From a candidate division WOR-3 bacterium (GTDB lineage Bacteria > Hydrothermota > Tepidihabitantia > Tepidihabitantales > Tepidihabitantaceae): DNA of 64,000 nucleotides. Below the pieces are notes generated by a model that was given only the letters and a program-made list of their open reading frames with translations, searched no databases and was not told the origin of the DNA. The translations under genes and the position numbers were made by a program. Position 1 is the first letter of the stretch, and each line of letters starts with the position of its first letter. Below, in pieces: positions 15,779 through 24,853 of this stretch. The stretch spans positions 574,191 through 638,190 of the forward strand of contig JABLXZ010000001.1 of assembly GCA_013177935.1 (NCBI GenBank). The letters run 5' to 3'.

Positions 15779-17506
15779 ATGAGATGGCTTTTTGGCAAAA
15801 AGGAGCCGGGTGCAAAACTCCTCAGCCTCTTGTCATTGTGGCACACCTTTGAAACGGTGGATTTGAACCAGCCCGGACTGGAGGATAAACTTCACGACTT
15901 CACAACCCAGCTGGAACAACAGATGGATGAGGCAAAGAGTATTGTTACCAGTCGGGCTCAAGCCGGTACCCCGGACGATATCAACTTCATCTTTGACATC
16001 CTGTTACGGATTCCTGCGCCTCCTGCCCAACTTAAAACCCTGCCCTCTGACCCTGATTTTCAATGGGAAAAGGCTGAAACCGGTTTAGGAACTGTTGCCC
16101 GGGTTGTGCGCGACATCAGAGTGGCGGTGCAGAAACGGATTGTTGCCCCGTATGAGAAGGAGTTGAGCCGTCGTAAATCCAGTGAAAGAGAAATTTTGCA
16201 AAACGAGCTACACTGTCGCTTACAGGAAGTTGACCAGGAATACCGCACCTACCTGACAAAACTCTTGAAACTGTATGAACTTTATGACCACTGCCTGGAG
16301 GCACTGGCGCAGGTAGAATCGCCCGCGGCACAGCAGGAAATTGTTAATCGGCTTTGCGCCCCTTCTCCTCAAGAGCGCTTGATCGCTCTGAAAACACTTT
16401 CGCGCCGGCATTGGGAACCGAAGAATCTTGAGCAGGCGCTGAATTTTCATCTCGCCCGGATAAAGTTGAGCGATGACGAAACTGAACGTAAGGCAGCCAC
16501 TAAGACGCTCGAGAAGTTAATCCGAACGATGAGCGATGCCCGAGTACTAAGAGAAGATATTGAACCCAGGCTGGCTGAAGAAGGTTTAACCAACCTTCAG
16601 GCACTGGCGCTCATCCGGTTGGCAGAGATTGCCCCTCAAGCAGCACAGGAACGATTTGCCGAACTGTTCCGCAGCGGTGATGAACCGGATGAACTCAAAG
16701 TTGCAGCACTCAAAGCAATTGGTGAATCGATTTTGCCCCAATCACCAGATTCGGCAATAGAATTGCTTTTGACCGCACTTGATGACCTTGATGTTGAAAC
16801 CCGGGTTCGTGCCGCTGCCACCCTTGGCCATCTACCAGAAAAAACCGCGCCCGAATACCGGATTCGGGCCCAGGAACGGTTGATATTTGCCCTCAGGGAC
16901 GGCGACCTTGAGGTTCGAGAGGCAGCAGCAACGGCGCTTAACCCCAAAACCTATCCTGATGCCGGCACCAAACTTGCCCAGTTCCTTTTAACCGAAACTA
17001 ACCCCAATGGCAGAGAGTATGCTGCCCGTGCCCTTGGGCTGAACTTTCCTCCTCAGGCAGAAACAACGCCGGCACTGGTCAGGGCACTGACCGATGAAGA
17101 TGCTGCGGTGCGCAAAGCCGCCGCTGATGCACTTGCCGCTCAAGGCGCAGTTCCCACCGAACCCGAAACCCGATTGCAGTTTCTCTGTGCCCGTCAGGAA
17201 TGGCAGAGTCTAATTAACGCTGGAAAACCAGCCCTGAACTGCCTTATTCCCCGTTTGCGTGACCAGCGCGAAGAAATCCGGCTCGCTGTGGTTAAAACGC
17301 TGGGTAAAATCGGCGCTCCGGAGGCGGTAAAGGAACTCTGCATTGCCCTCTCCGATTCAAGCCGTGAAGTCCGCAAAGCTGCTGCCAATGCCCTTGCCGC
17401 GATTGGCGACCCGCAGGCAGCTCCTGCACTGAAAAGTGCCATCAGCCGCGAAGGATTTGCCGAAGTTCGCGCCGAGATGGAACGGGCACTCCGCCGTTTA
17501 TGTTGA
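15779..17506 (+). CDS. HEAT/PBS-lyase-like repeat protein
   Basis: 575 residues, cytoplasmic, no signal peptide. The N-terminal 200 residues are helical and charged, probably coiled coil ('KELSRRKSSEREILQNELH'). From about 200 onward come HEAT-type repeats, clearest in the second half ('DVETRVRAAATLGHLPEK', 'DLEVREAAATALNP', 'DAAVRKAAADALAAQG', 'REEIRLAVVKTLGKIGAPEAVKELCIAL', 'SREVRKAAANALAAIGDPQAAPAL'). Such solenoids act as protein-protein scaffolds; no enzymatic motif is visible. It starts without a ribosome binding site behind a promoter placed six bases upstream. secA follows after 44 bases. Confidence 0.85.
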   Translation: MRWLFGKKEPGAKLLSLLSLWHTFETVDLNQPGLEDKLHDFTTQLEQQMDEAKSIVTSRAQAGTPDDINFIFDILLRIPAPPAQLKTLPSDPDFQWEKAETGLGTVARVVRDIRVAVQKRIVAPYEKELSRRKSSEREILQNELHCRLQEVDQEYRTYLTKLLKLYELYDHCLEALAQVESPAAQQEIVNRLCAPSPQERLIALKTLSRRHWEPKNLEQALNFHLARIKLSDDETERKAATKTLEKLIRTMSDARVLREDIEPRLAEEGLTNLQALALIRLAEIAPQAAQERFAELFRSGDEPDELKVAALKAIGESILPQSPDSAIELLLTALDDLDVETRVRAAATLGHLPEKTAPEYRIRAQERLIFALRDGDLEVREAAATALNPKTYPDAGTKLAQFLLTETNPNGREYAARALGLNFPPQAETTPALVRALTDEDAAVRKAAADALAAQGAVPTEPETRLQFLCARQEWQSLINAGKPALNCLIPRLRDQREEIRLAVVKTLGKIGAPEAVKELCIALSDSSREVRKAAANALAAIGDPQAAPALKSAISREGFAEVRAEMERALRRLC

Positions 17507-17550
17507 CAAACTTTACAAACCGTAAATAAATTGCTAAAATTATTAATATA

Positions 17551-20500
17551 ATGCTTCAAGCGCTCAGGAAGTTGATTCCAACTAAGAGTGAGAGGGAGGT
17601 AAGGCGACTGCGGAAAATCGTCGCCGAGATTAATGATATTTACGAATCATATCACAAACTCACTGATGCCGACCTACCCCGCAAAACTGAAGAGTTTATC
17701 GCCCGTATTAAGGACGGCGAATCTCTGGACAACATCCTGCCCGAAGCGTTTGCCCTGGTTAAGGAAACCTGCCGGCGGCTGGTTGGCAAACGATGGACCG
17801 TAACCAATCAGGAAATCACCTGGGATATGGTGCCGTTTGATGTCCAGTTAATCGGTGGCATTGTTTTACACGAAGGTAAAGTAGCGGAGATGAAGACCGG
17901 TGAAGGAAAAACGCTGGTCGCGACTATGCCCCTTTATCTCAACGCCCTAACCAAAAAGGGGTGTCACCTCGTTACAGTCAACGATTACCTTGCCCGCCGT
18001 GACCGGGAATGGATGGGACCGATATTTGAATCGCTTGGTTTGACCGTTGGCTACATTCAATCCGGTATGACACCGGAAGAGCGCCGACCCCAGTATGCCT
18101 GTGACATCACTTACGGGACTAACAACGAATTTGGTTTTGATTATCTACGGGACAATATGGTCCTAAACTATGAAGATAAGGTGCAACGGGACCACTATTA
18201 CGCCATTATTGACGAAGTTGATATTATCCTCGTTGATGAAGCTCGAACCCCGCTCATCATCTCTGGACCGGTTGGTTTTTCCAAACAAAAGCAGTTGCAG
18301 GAACTGGTGCCGCTCGTCAGCCGACTTTTTCGGGAACAGGATAGACTTGTTGACCGGATTGTCGCTGAAGGAGAAAGGCTTTTACGCCAGGGCAAAAACT
18401 TTGAAGCCGGGGTTAAACTCCTCCAGGCGTTGCGGGGTGCACCAAAAAACAAAAATCTGATGCGTCTCCGCCAGCAGGAAGGGGTGATGCGCCTGATTGA
18501 ACAGGCGGACGGCATCCTGCGCCGGGATAAAAGGCTGCACGAAATTGACCGCGAGTTGTTCTTTATAATTGATGAACGCGACCACTCAGTAGACCTCACC
18601 GACAAGGGGCGTGCTGCCCTTGCCCCCAACAACCCCAATCTGTTTGTTTTACCCGACATCGCCAGCGAACTTGCCCAGTGGGATGTTGACCCAACCCTGA
18701 CTCCAGAAGAACGTGCACGGCGTAAAGAAGAAACCTACCGGCGTTATGCCGAACAGAGCGACCGCTTGGCAAATATTCATGCCCTCTTGAAAGCCTATGC
18801 TCTGTTTGAAAAGGATGTTGACTATGTAGTGACGCCGGACGGCAATGTGGTGATTGTCGACGAGTTTACAGGCAGGCTGATGCCGGGACGCCGGTTCTCA
18901 GACGGTTTGCACGAAGCGCTCGAAGCAAAAGAACAGGTTCAGGTGCGTGAAGAGACCCAGACCTTTGGAACTATCACCATTCAAAACTACTTCCGGATGT
19001 ATGAGAAGATTGCGGGGATGTCCGGCACCGCGATGACGATTGCCGCTGAACTTTATAATGTATATAAACTGGAGGCGATAGAGATTCCAACTAACGCGCC
19101 GGTACGCCGGATTGACTATCCTGATGTGGTGCTGCGTACAAAAAAGGCAAAGTATCGAGCAGTAGTCGATGAAATTGTCAAATGGCACAAACTGGGCCGA
19201 CCAATTCTCGTCGGCACCACCTCGGTGCAGGCGTCAGAAGAACTGGACCGAATGCTGCGGCCCACTGGTATCCGCTACTCAATTCTCAACGCCAAAAACC
19301 ATGAAGCCGAAAGCCAGATTATCGCCCGTGCCGGTGAACCGGGCGCGGTCACCATCGCCACCAATATGGCGGGCCGAGGCACTGATATCAAACTGGGCAA
19401 AGGGGTGGTAAAAGGTGAAAGGTGTTATCTAATTTCGGGTGACGGCAAGTGCTCCTACTGGGAAGAAAAACCAGGAAGATGTTACGAAGAGGTACCCTGT
19501 GGGTTGTATGTGATTGGTACCGAAAGACACGAAGCCCGGCGCATTGACGACCAGTTGCGCGGTCGCTCGGGCCGGCAAGGCGACCCTGGCTCCTCCCGTT
19601 TCTTCATATCGTTTGAAGACGACCTCTTACGTCTTTTTGGAAGCGACCGGCTCGCCAGCATTATGGACCGCTGGGGCGGTAAAGAAGACGAACCAGTCCA
19701 GAGCGGACTTGTTACCCGGGTTATCGCCAACGCCCAGAAACGGGTGGAGATTCGCAACGCCGAAATCCGGCGTCATCTTTTAGAGTACGATGATGTAATG
19801 AACCGCCAGCGCGAGGTGATTTATACCCTGCGGGATACCATCTTAAAAGAAAAAGATTTAACCCCGGTCTTTACCGATATCGTGCTAGGCTTCACCGAAC
19901 AACTACTCAATCGGTTCGCAACCGAACGTCACCCTGAAGACTGGGATTGGGCTGGGTTACGCGAAGAGTTATTGAAAACTTTTCTCGCCGACCTTTCGAT
20001 ATCCGAAGCGGAGCGGAGCCGGGTTACTCCGGCGCAGATCAAGGAACATGTCAACAGCATCGCCCAAAACCGCTACGAAGCACTTAAAGAGGAATTGGGG
20101 CAAGAACTGTTTTTTGAATGGTGCCGCCGGGTTTTCCTCGCGACCCTTGACGAAGCGTGGCGGGACCATTTACATCAACTGGATATATTGCGTGAAGGAA
20201 TTGGCTTACAGGCATATGGCCAGAAAGACCCGCTTGTGGAATACAAACAGGAGTCTTTCCGGCTTTTCAGTGAAACAATGCAACAATTTTATCAGAGCGC
20301 TTTACGCTTACTTTTCCGGGTTGACCCGAAGAGTAGCAAGGACCGAGTGCAACAGCGCCCTGCTGCGGCGGTGCAAGCCTATAAACCGACAGCCGCGACA
20401 TCAGTTGAAGGCAGTCCAGAGCCTGCTGCTGCACCGGCAACGGCACCGGTCCGCCGCCAAACGCCGAAAGTAGGAAGAAATGACCCCTGTCCTTGTGGGT

Positions 20501-20577
20501 CGGGAAAGAAGTACAAACACTGCTGCGGTAAGGTTGTACAAACCGAACCACGCAGTAAAACAGGTGCTAAACCATAA
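17551..20577 (+). CDS. secA: Preprotein translocase ATPase SecA
   Basis: Motor ATPase that pushes unfolded preproteins through SecYEG; required for all the Sec-type signal peptides in this window. 1008 residues. Walker A '[11 protein letters not shown]' near 114, Walker B/DEAD '[17 protein letters not shown]' near 219, '[12 protein letters not shown]', '[27 protein letters not shown]', and a C-terminal zinc-binding SEC-C motif '[20 protein letters not shown]'. Two insertions: about 100 extra residues after 'RTPLIISGP' (known from several phyla) and a Cys-rich insert in NBD2 with C625, C634, C644, C650. The ATG has no Shine-Dalgarno and an AT-rich approach; TTGACA at 17503 may belong to its promoter. 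Confidence 0.97.
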   Translation: MLQALRKLIPTKSEREVRRLRKIVAEINDIYESYHKLTDADLPRKTEEFIARIKDGESLDNILPEAFALVKETCRRLVGKRWTVTNQEITWDMVPFDVQLIGGIVLHEGKVAEMKTGEGKTLVATMPLYLNALTKKGCHLVTVNDYLARRDREWMGPIFESLGLTVGYIQSGMTPEERRPQYACDITYGTNNEFGFDYLRDNMVLNYEDKVQRDHYYAIIDEVDIILVDEARTPLIISGPVGFSKQKQLQELVPLVSRLFREQDRLVDRIVAEGERLLRQGKNFEAGVKLLQALRGAPKNKNLMRLRQQEGVMRLIEQADGILRRDKRLHEIDRELFFIIDERDHSVDLTDKGRAALAPNNPNLFVLPDIASELAQWDVDPTLTPEERARRKEETYRRYAEQSDRLANIHALLKAYALFEKDVDYVVTPDGNVVIVDEFTGRLMPGRRFSDGLHEALEAKEQVQVREETQTFGTITIQNYFRMYEKIAGMSGTAMTIAAELYNVYKLEAIEIPTNAPVRRIDYPDVVLRTKKAKYRAVVDEIVKWHKLGRPILVGTTSVQASEELDRMLRPTGIRYSILNAKNHEAESQIIARAGEPGAVTIATNMAGRGTDIKLGKGVVKGERCYLISGDGKCSYWEEKPGRCYEEVPCGLYVIGTERHEARRIDDQLRGRSGRQGDPGSSRFFISFEDDLLRLFGSDRLASIMDRWGGKEDEPVQSGLVTRVIANAQKRVEIRNAEIRRHLLEYDDVMNRQREVIYTLRDTILKEKDLTPVFTDIVLGFTEQLLNRFATERHPEDWDWAGLREELLKTFLADLSISEAERSRVTPAQIKEHVNSIAQNRYEALKEELGQELFFEWCRRVFLATLDEAWRDHLHQLDILREGIGLQAYGQKDPLVEYKQESFRLFSETMQQFYQSALRLLFRVDPKSSKDRVQQRPAAAVQAYKPTAATSVEGSPEPAAAPATAPVRRQTPKVGRNDPCPCGSGKKYKHCCGKVVQTEPRSKTGAKP

Positions 20578-20590
20578 AAAGGAGGAGTAA

Positions 20591-20962
20591 ATGGCAAAAA
20601 TCCCAACTGGCCGAATCGTTTTATATGCGATTCTCGGCGTCGTCGTCATCGTCCTCGCTGTCGTGATGATAAGAACCCGCTCGCAGGAAGCAAAATTAGG
20701 TAAGCGCGTGATGGAGGTCGAGGATGTTCCAAAATTCATCAAAAACATTACCAAGCGCGTTGAGAAACTGGACGGTGAACTGGCAGGCTTGAGTGGTCCC
20801 AGTGCTGACCAGGCACGCCAATTGCTTCAGGAAGTACGTACTGGTATAGACGAAATTCAGACGATGAACAACCCCGATGAACTGGGCAAAAAGCGCGACG
20901 AAATAATGGACAAACTGACCGAGGCTCAAAAACTGAAACGCAAAGCGGAAAAGGGAGAGTAA
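20591..20962 (+). CDS. Small membrane-anchored coiled-coil protein
   Basis: 123 residues, family not recognised. One N-terminal TM helix (about 9-27), a short basic turn, then a predicted helical coiled coil rich in Lys/Glu ('RVEKLDGELAGLSGPSADQARQLLQEVRTGIDEI', 'KLTEAQKLKRKAEKGE'), presumably cytoplasmic. Excellent ribosome site (AAGGAGGAG), 13 bases after secA, so co-transcribed. It shares architecture and weak sequence similarity with the next gene, which suggests a diverged tandem duplication. Confidence 0.75.
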   Translation: MAKIPTGRIVLYAILGVVVIVLAVVMIRTRSQEAKLGKRVMEVEDVPKFIKNITKRVEKLDGELAGLSGPSADQARQLLQEVRTGIDEIQTMNNPDELGKKRDEIMDKLTEAQKLKRKAEKGE

Positions 20963-20973
20963 GTAAGTTTAAT

Positions 20974-21003
20974 AGAGGGCTGCTCGCTATCGAGCAGCCC
21001 TCT
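20974..21003. terminator. Strong hairpin between two small membrane-protein genes
   Basis: A perfect 13-bp stem, AGAGGGCTGCTCG (20974-20986) / CGAGCAGCCCTCT (20991-21003), with a 4-base loop. Only TT follows before AAAGGAGG of the next gene, so it is a weak terminator at best; an mRNA processing or stability hairpin is equally possible. Confidence 0.5.
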
Positions 21004-21016
21004 TAAAGGAGGCGGC

Positions 21017-21424
21017 ATGAAACTTCGAGTTGTAGTTTGGCTTGTAGTCGGGATTGTCGTGGTCATCGGTGTTCTGTTTCTAATCCTCACCGGTAAAAGC
21101 ACCCGGAGCAAAAAAGTAACTCTTGAAGACCTCAAGCGTCAGGCGACCCGGACCGAAACCACCGTGAATGAACTAACCGCCCGATTAGCTCAGGCAAAAG
21201 CAGTCCCGCTTCCGCCCGAAAAAAAACAGTTGTTATCCGAAGTAGAAAACAACCTTAATCAGGCGCGGGAACTGGTCCACAAGACAAAAAATAGCACCAA
21301 TCTGCGCGAGGCTGAAGAGGCGCTGCGTAAAGCACATCGGCTCATCCGCCAATCGCGGCGACTCTTGCGTGAAGCAACAAATCCGAAACCGCTGCGTCCT
21401 GCTACCGGTCTAACCGGGGCCTGA
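21017..21424 (+). CDS. Small membrane-anchored coiled-coil protein, second copy
   Basis: 135 residues: N-terminal TM helix (about 5-27) followed by a basic helical segment ('TRTETTVNELTARLAQAK', 'LLSEVENNLNQARELVHKTKNS', 'EEALRKAHRLIRQSRRLL') ending in a short Pro/Thr tail. Same layout as the preceding gene, with alignable 'LLxEV...A...L..A..L.R' positions. Strong AAAGGAGG ribosome site directly after the hairpin. No known domain; a scaffold or SecA-associated role would be speculation. Confidence 0.75.
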   Translation: MKLRVVVWLVVGIVVVIGVLFLILTGKSTRSKKVTLEDLKRQATRTETTVNELTARLAQAKAVPLPPEKKQLLSEVENNLNQARELVHKTKNSTNLREAEEALRKAHRLIRQSRRLLREATNPKPLRPATGLTGA

Positions 21425-21438
21425 CATTAACTCTTGAG

Positions 21439-22320
21439 TTAAAACAGACGAAAAAGCAATCGGGGATATTGCGGTACCCCAAGAACTCGTGCTACCGCTT
21501 CATCGAGAATTTTTTCCAGCCAAACCTGAATGCGTTTTCTGGGCTTTATCCACCTCGGCTCACCTTTAATTCCACACCGGTCGGCTAAAATCCGTTTTGC
21601 ATCTTCCAGCGTTCCCAGTGTGTCAACCAGCCCCCAGGCTTTTGCCTGTCGCCCGGTCAGAATTCGACCATCGGCAATTTTTTCCAGACTATCAATCGGG
21701 ATTGAACGTTCAACACTCACCACCTCAAGAAACTGTCGATACACATCGCTCACCACCCCTTGTAAAAGCCGACGGTCAAAATCGGTCATCTCCCGAAACG
21801 GTGACCCGATATCCTTCGCTTCCTTAGACTTTATCACCTCAACCTTCATCCCGAGCTTATCCAGTAACCCACGCACAATTGGCAGCTCCATAATCACGCC
21901 AATCGAACCCGTTAAAGTTCCGGGATTCGCAACGATTACTGTTGCCGGTGCCGCAACATAATAACCACCTGATGCGGCAATCGTTCCCATCGAAACCACT
22001 ACCGGTTTACCACTATCCCGGATCCGTTTTATCTCCTGATAAATTTCATGTGCCGCGGTTACACCACCACCAGGACTTTCAACCCTAATAAGAATCCCTT
22101 TTACCGCAGGATTTTTGGAGAGAATCTGCAACTGCCGCACAGTTTCACGAGAATCGGTCAGGGTACCTTCAATCGTCACATAACCTAACGCCCGATTAGA
22201 AGAGCTGACAAGCGAGTCCTCTTTCAAACCGGCGATAAAAAAAAGAACCGTGAGGACCGTGGTGAACAATGTTACCACAACTCCACCCACAATCAGAATG
22301 ATCAAAGTCCGCCGACTCAT
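21439..22320 (-). CDS. sppA: Signal peptide peptidase SppA
   Basis: Membrane-anchored serine protease that degrades cleaved signal peptides. 293 residues, the short Bacillus-type form. N-terminal TM (about 6-30). The Ser/Lys dyad is visible: S117 in 'MGTIAASGGYYVAAPA' and K169 in 'SKEAKDIGSP'; 'ESPGGGVTAAHEIY' and 'NPGTLTGSIGVI' are conserved. The start codon lies only ten bases after the 3' end of the tRNA-Ile gene, with the AT-only spacer TTTTAATTTT and no ribosome binding site, so it must be transcribed through the tRNA. Convergent with the preceding gene. Confidence 0.94.
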   Translation of the reverse strand: MSRRTLIILIVGGVVVTLFTTVLTVLFFIAGLKEDSLVSSSNRALGYVTIEGTLTDSRETVRQLQILSKNPAVKGILIRVESPGGGVTAAHEIYQEIKRIRDSGKPVVVSMGTIAASGGYYVAAPATVIVANPGTLTGSIGVIMELPIVRGLLDKLGMKVEVIKSKEAKDIGSPFREMTDFDRRLLQGVVSDVYRQFLEVVSVERSIPIDSLEKIADGRILTGRQAKAWGLVDTLGTLEDAKRILADRCGIKGEPRWIKPRKRIQVWLEKILDEAVARVLGVPQYPRLLFRLF

Positions 22321-22330
22321 AAAATTAAAA

Positions 22331-22403
22331 TGGGCCCTAGTGGACTCGAACCACTGGCCCCTGCGTTATCAGCACAGTGCTCTACCACCTGAGCTAAGGG
22401 CCC
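22331..22403 (-). tRNA. tRNA-Ile (anticodon GAU)
   Basis: Seventy-three bases that fold as a cloverleaf: acceptor GGGCCCT/AGGGCCC, D-arm with TAGCTCAGGTGGTAGAGC, anticodon loop CTGATAA (GAT), T-arm AGTGG-TTCGAGT-CCACT, discriminator A. CCA is not encoded (AT-rich DNA follows), so a CCA-adding enzyme is needed. A promoter lies upstream within the end of cysS, and sppA follows after ten bases. Confidence 0.96.
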
Positions 22404-22413
22404 ACAATGGTTT

Positions 22414-22441
22414 ATCATACCCAAAAAATATATTATGTCAA
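22414..22441 (-). promoter_or_regulatory. Promoter of tRNA-Ile and sppA
   Basis: Minus strand TTGACA (22441-22436), 16 bp, TATGAT (22419-22414). The start would fall a few bases before the mature tRNA. The -35 overlaps the last codons of cysS. Confidence 0.6.
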
Positions 22442-23820
22442 GCACGTTTCAATCGCCACCCGTTTACAGTATCTTCAACAACCCAGCCCCGTCGCCTGAT
22501 CTCATCCCGTAACCGATCGGCACGAGTCCAATCTTTTGCCTTCCTTGCCGCTTCCCGCTCAACCGCCATTTGATAGATATCTGCCGGTATCACATTCTCC
22601 TCTTCAGTTTCTTTCAAACCCAACCCAAGAACCCGGTCAAAATCTAATAGGATTTGCCATGCCCTGCGGTCCTGACGGCGATTACCTTCCCGAACTAAAT
22701 TCCAGACAGTCGCCATCGCCTGGGGCATATTCAAATCGTCCTCAATTGCCGCCTTAAACTCCTTTTTTGCCTGCGCTAACCAGTCTTGCTCATTACCTTC
22801 CTGCCAGAACTGGGCATTTCGCCCCAGTTCGCGTAAACCCCGCAACCCATTCTGCGCCGCGCTCAACGCCTCCCTTGTAAAGTTAAGCGGCATCCGATAG
22901 TGTGCAGTCAAACACAGGTAGCGAAACGCCAATGGTTCAAACCCCTGCTCTTCCAGTTCGGTTATCGTCACGATATTACCCTCCGACTTTCCCATTCGCG
23001 CCTCACCAATTTGAAGAAATGCATTGTGCATCCAGTAGTGAACGACCTCCTTACCGGTAGCGGCAAAGTTTTGCGCCCGTTCATTGGTGTGGTGAATCGG
23101 AATGTGGTCAATGCCCCCGGTATGGATATCAAACTCTTCGCCAAGATACTTCATCGACATCGCCGAACACTCAATGTGCCAGCCCGGAAAACCTCTACCC
23201 CAAGGTGAATCCCACTGCATCAAATGCTTGGGCTGATTTGTTATCCAGAGGGCAAAGTCCGACAGATTTTTCCGCTCCGGGTCAACCTCTACCCTGGCAC
23301 CGGCGCGCTGCTCTTCAAGGTTTAACCTGCCCAATCGCCAGTAATCCTGATACTTTGCGGTGTCAAATATTAAACCGACCTGGGTCTTGTAAGCAAAACC
23401 GTTCTTTTCAATCCGCTTAATCAACTCAATCATATCGCTGATGTGTTCGGTCGCCCGGCACACGATATGGGGTCTTAAAATGTTCAACTTTGCCGCATCT
23501 TGAAAAAATGCCGCCTCATAAAATCGGGCAATCTCTTCGGGGGTCTTACCCTCTCTTCGGGCACCAGCCTCCAGTTTATCCTCACCCAAGTCATCATCAG
23601 TCGTCAAATGCCCCACATCGGTAATGTTCATAACCTGGTACACCTTATAACCTAAATACTCAAACACGCGGCGCAGAGTATCGGCAAAAATATAAGCCCG
23701 GAAGTTGCCGGTATGGGCGTACCAGTAAACGGTTGGACCACAGGTGTATATCTTAACCTTACCCGGTTCCACCGGGACAAAATCCTCTTTCCTTCTGGTA
23801 AGTGTGTTATAAACCTTCAT
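22438..23820 (-). CDS. cysS: Cysteinyl-tRNA synthetase
   Basis: Class I synthetase charging tRNA-Cys. Recognised by 'TCGPTVYWYAHTGNFRAYIFAD' (HIGH-type motif, here H-T-G-N, with the first zinc Cys), 'MNITDVGHLTTDDDLGEDKLEAGA', 'GWHIECSAMS' (zinc Cys), 'DIHTGGIDHIPIHHTNERAQ' (zinc His), and 'ARMGKSEGNIVT' (KMSKS-type motif). About 460 residues, normal. I use ATG 23820 (MKVYNTLT). In-frame TTG codons at 23829, with GAGG six bases upstream, and at 23841 are possible alternatives. Last gene of the ybbR-tsaD-cysS operon. Confidence 0.95.
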   Translation of the reverse strand: MKVYNTLTRRKEDFVPVEPGKVKIYTCGPTVYWYAHTGNFRAYIFADTLRRVFEYLGYKVYQVMNITDVGHLTTDDDLGEDKLEAGARREGKTPEEIARFYEAAFFQDAAKLNILRPHIVCRATEHISDMIELIKRIEKNGFAYKTQVGLIFDTAKYQDYWRLGRLNLEEQRAGARVEVDPERKNLSDFALWITNQPKHLMQWDSPWGRGFPGWHIECSAMSMKYLGEEFDIHTGGIDHIPIHHTNERAQNFAATGKEVVHYWMHNAFLQIGEARMGKSEGNIVTITELEEQGFEPLAFRYLCLTAHYRMPLNFTREALSAAQNGLRGLRELGRNAQFWQEGNEQDWLAQAKKEFKAAIEDDLNMPQAMATVWNLVREGNRRQDRRAWQILLDFDRVLGLGLKETEEENVIPADIYQMAVEREAARKAKDWTRADRLRDEIRRRGWVVEDTVNGWRLKRA

Positions 23821-23857
23821 TGTGGGCAATTTTATCCTCAAAGAGCGTGTCGGTCAA

Positions 23858-24853
23858 TTACGGGGAAACCTCAAGCGACTGTCGGGCAAAGGCAGGGAGG
23901 TTAAGGGGCGACGGTCCGAACCGCTTGAATCGTTCGTAACCTGCCGCAGCAATCATTGCGGCATTATCGGTGCAGTATCCCGGTCTTGGGAAAAAAAGTT
24001 TAAACCCAAGGCGCTGGCTTAAAAGCCCGAGTTGCTCCCGCAGATACCCATTTGCTGCGACACCGCCGGAAACACCAACCACCTCAAAACCCTTGCTTAA
24101 CACCGCCTCTTCGACACTTTTGGTTACGGAACGAACCGCTGCAACCTGGAATGACGCCGCCACATCGGCTTGACTGGCATCAGGATTGTCCCGTAAATAG
24201 TAAAGCACCGCGGTCTTTAATCCTGAAAAACTGAAGTCCAAGCCTCCCGGGTCTGGAACGGGAAACGAAATGTTCGGCGTACCTTGCTTTGCCAGTTTTT
24301 CAATTTCTGCACCTCCGGGATAGGGCAATCCTAAAAGTTTTGCCACCTTGTCAAACGCTTCACCGCAAGCATCATCAACCGTTGAACCAAGAACTTGATA
24401 TACGCACCAATCCTGAACAATCAGCAACTCAGTATGTCCACCCGAAAGAATTGCCGCAAGAAAAGGCGGCTCCAGATCAGGATATTCAAGGCGCAGGGCA
24501 AAGATGTGCCCTTCAAGATGATTCACCCCAACAAACGGAACTCCAAGTCCGAAACTCACCGCCTTGGCAAAAGGCAATCCCACCAGTAAAGCACCCAAAA
24601 GTCCTGGGGCATAGGTTGCCGCGACAAGATGCAAATCCTCATAACTAACCCCGGCTTTTGCCATCGCCTCACTAACCACTGGCACAATCGTCCTGATATG
24701 CGCCCTTGCTGCCAGTTCTGGTACAACACCACCATAAATCGAATGCACCAGTTGCGACGAAACAACACTTGAACAAACCTCTATTCCATCCCTCACCACA
24801 CTCGCTGCGGTCTCATCGCAGGATGTTTCTATTCCCAGAGTAAGAAAACTCAT
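23858..24853 (-). CDS. tsaD: tRNA N6-threonylcarbamoyladenosine transferase TsaD
   Basis: ASKHA-fold enzyme (Gcp/YgjD) that transfers threonylcarbamoyl to A37 of ANN-decoding tRNAs, including the tRNA-Ile nearby. The metal site 'NHLEGHIFA' (H112, H116) is present, as are 'GIETSCDETAASVV', 'ELAARAHIRTIVPVV', 'SGGHTELLIV', 'DDACGEAFDKVAKLLGLPYPGG', 'VSGGVAANGYLREQL' and 'TDNAAMIAAAGYERF'. 331 residues. ATG overlaps the ybbR stop (ATGA). No tsaB, tsaC or tsaE lies in the window. Confidence 0.96.
   Translation of the reverse strand: MSFLTLGIETSCDETAASVVRDGIEVCSSVVSSQLVHSIYGGVVPELAARAHIRTIVPVVSEAMAKAGVSYEDLHLVAATYAPGLLGALLVGLPFAKAVSFGLGVPFVGVNHLEGHIFALRLEYPDLEPPFLAAILSGGHTELLIVQDWCVYQVLGSTVDDACGEAFDKVAKLLGLPYPGGAEIEKLAKQGTPNISFPVPDPGGLDFSFSGLKTAVLYYLRDNPDASQADVAASFQVAAVRSVTKSVEEAVLSKGFEVVGVSGGVAANGYLREQLGLLSQRLGFKLFFPRPGYCTDNAAMIAAAGYERFKRFGPSPLNLPAFARQSLEVSP

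Noticed and set aside
17503-17529. Leaderless promoter for secA
   Set aside because: TTGACA is present, but the best -10 candidates (TAAATA/ATAAAT) would put the start about 10-15 bases before the ATG; consistent with a very short leader but not with the fixed-spacing class.
21427-21442. TTAACTC/GAGTTAA palindrome as a bidirectional terminator
   Set aside because: Loop of only two bases (or a 6-bp stem with 4-base loop), AT-rich and overlapping the sppA stop; too weak to call.
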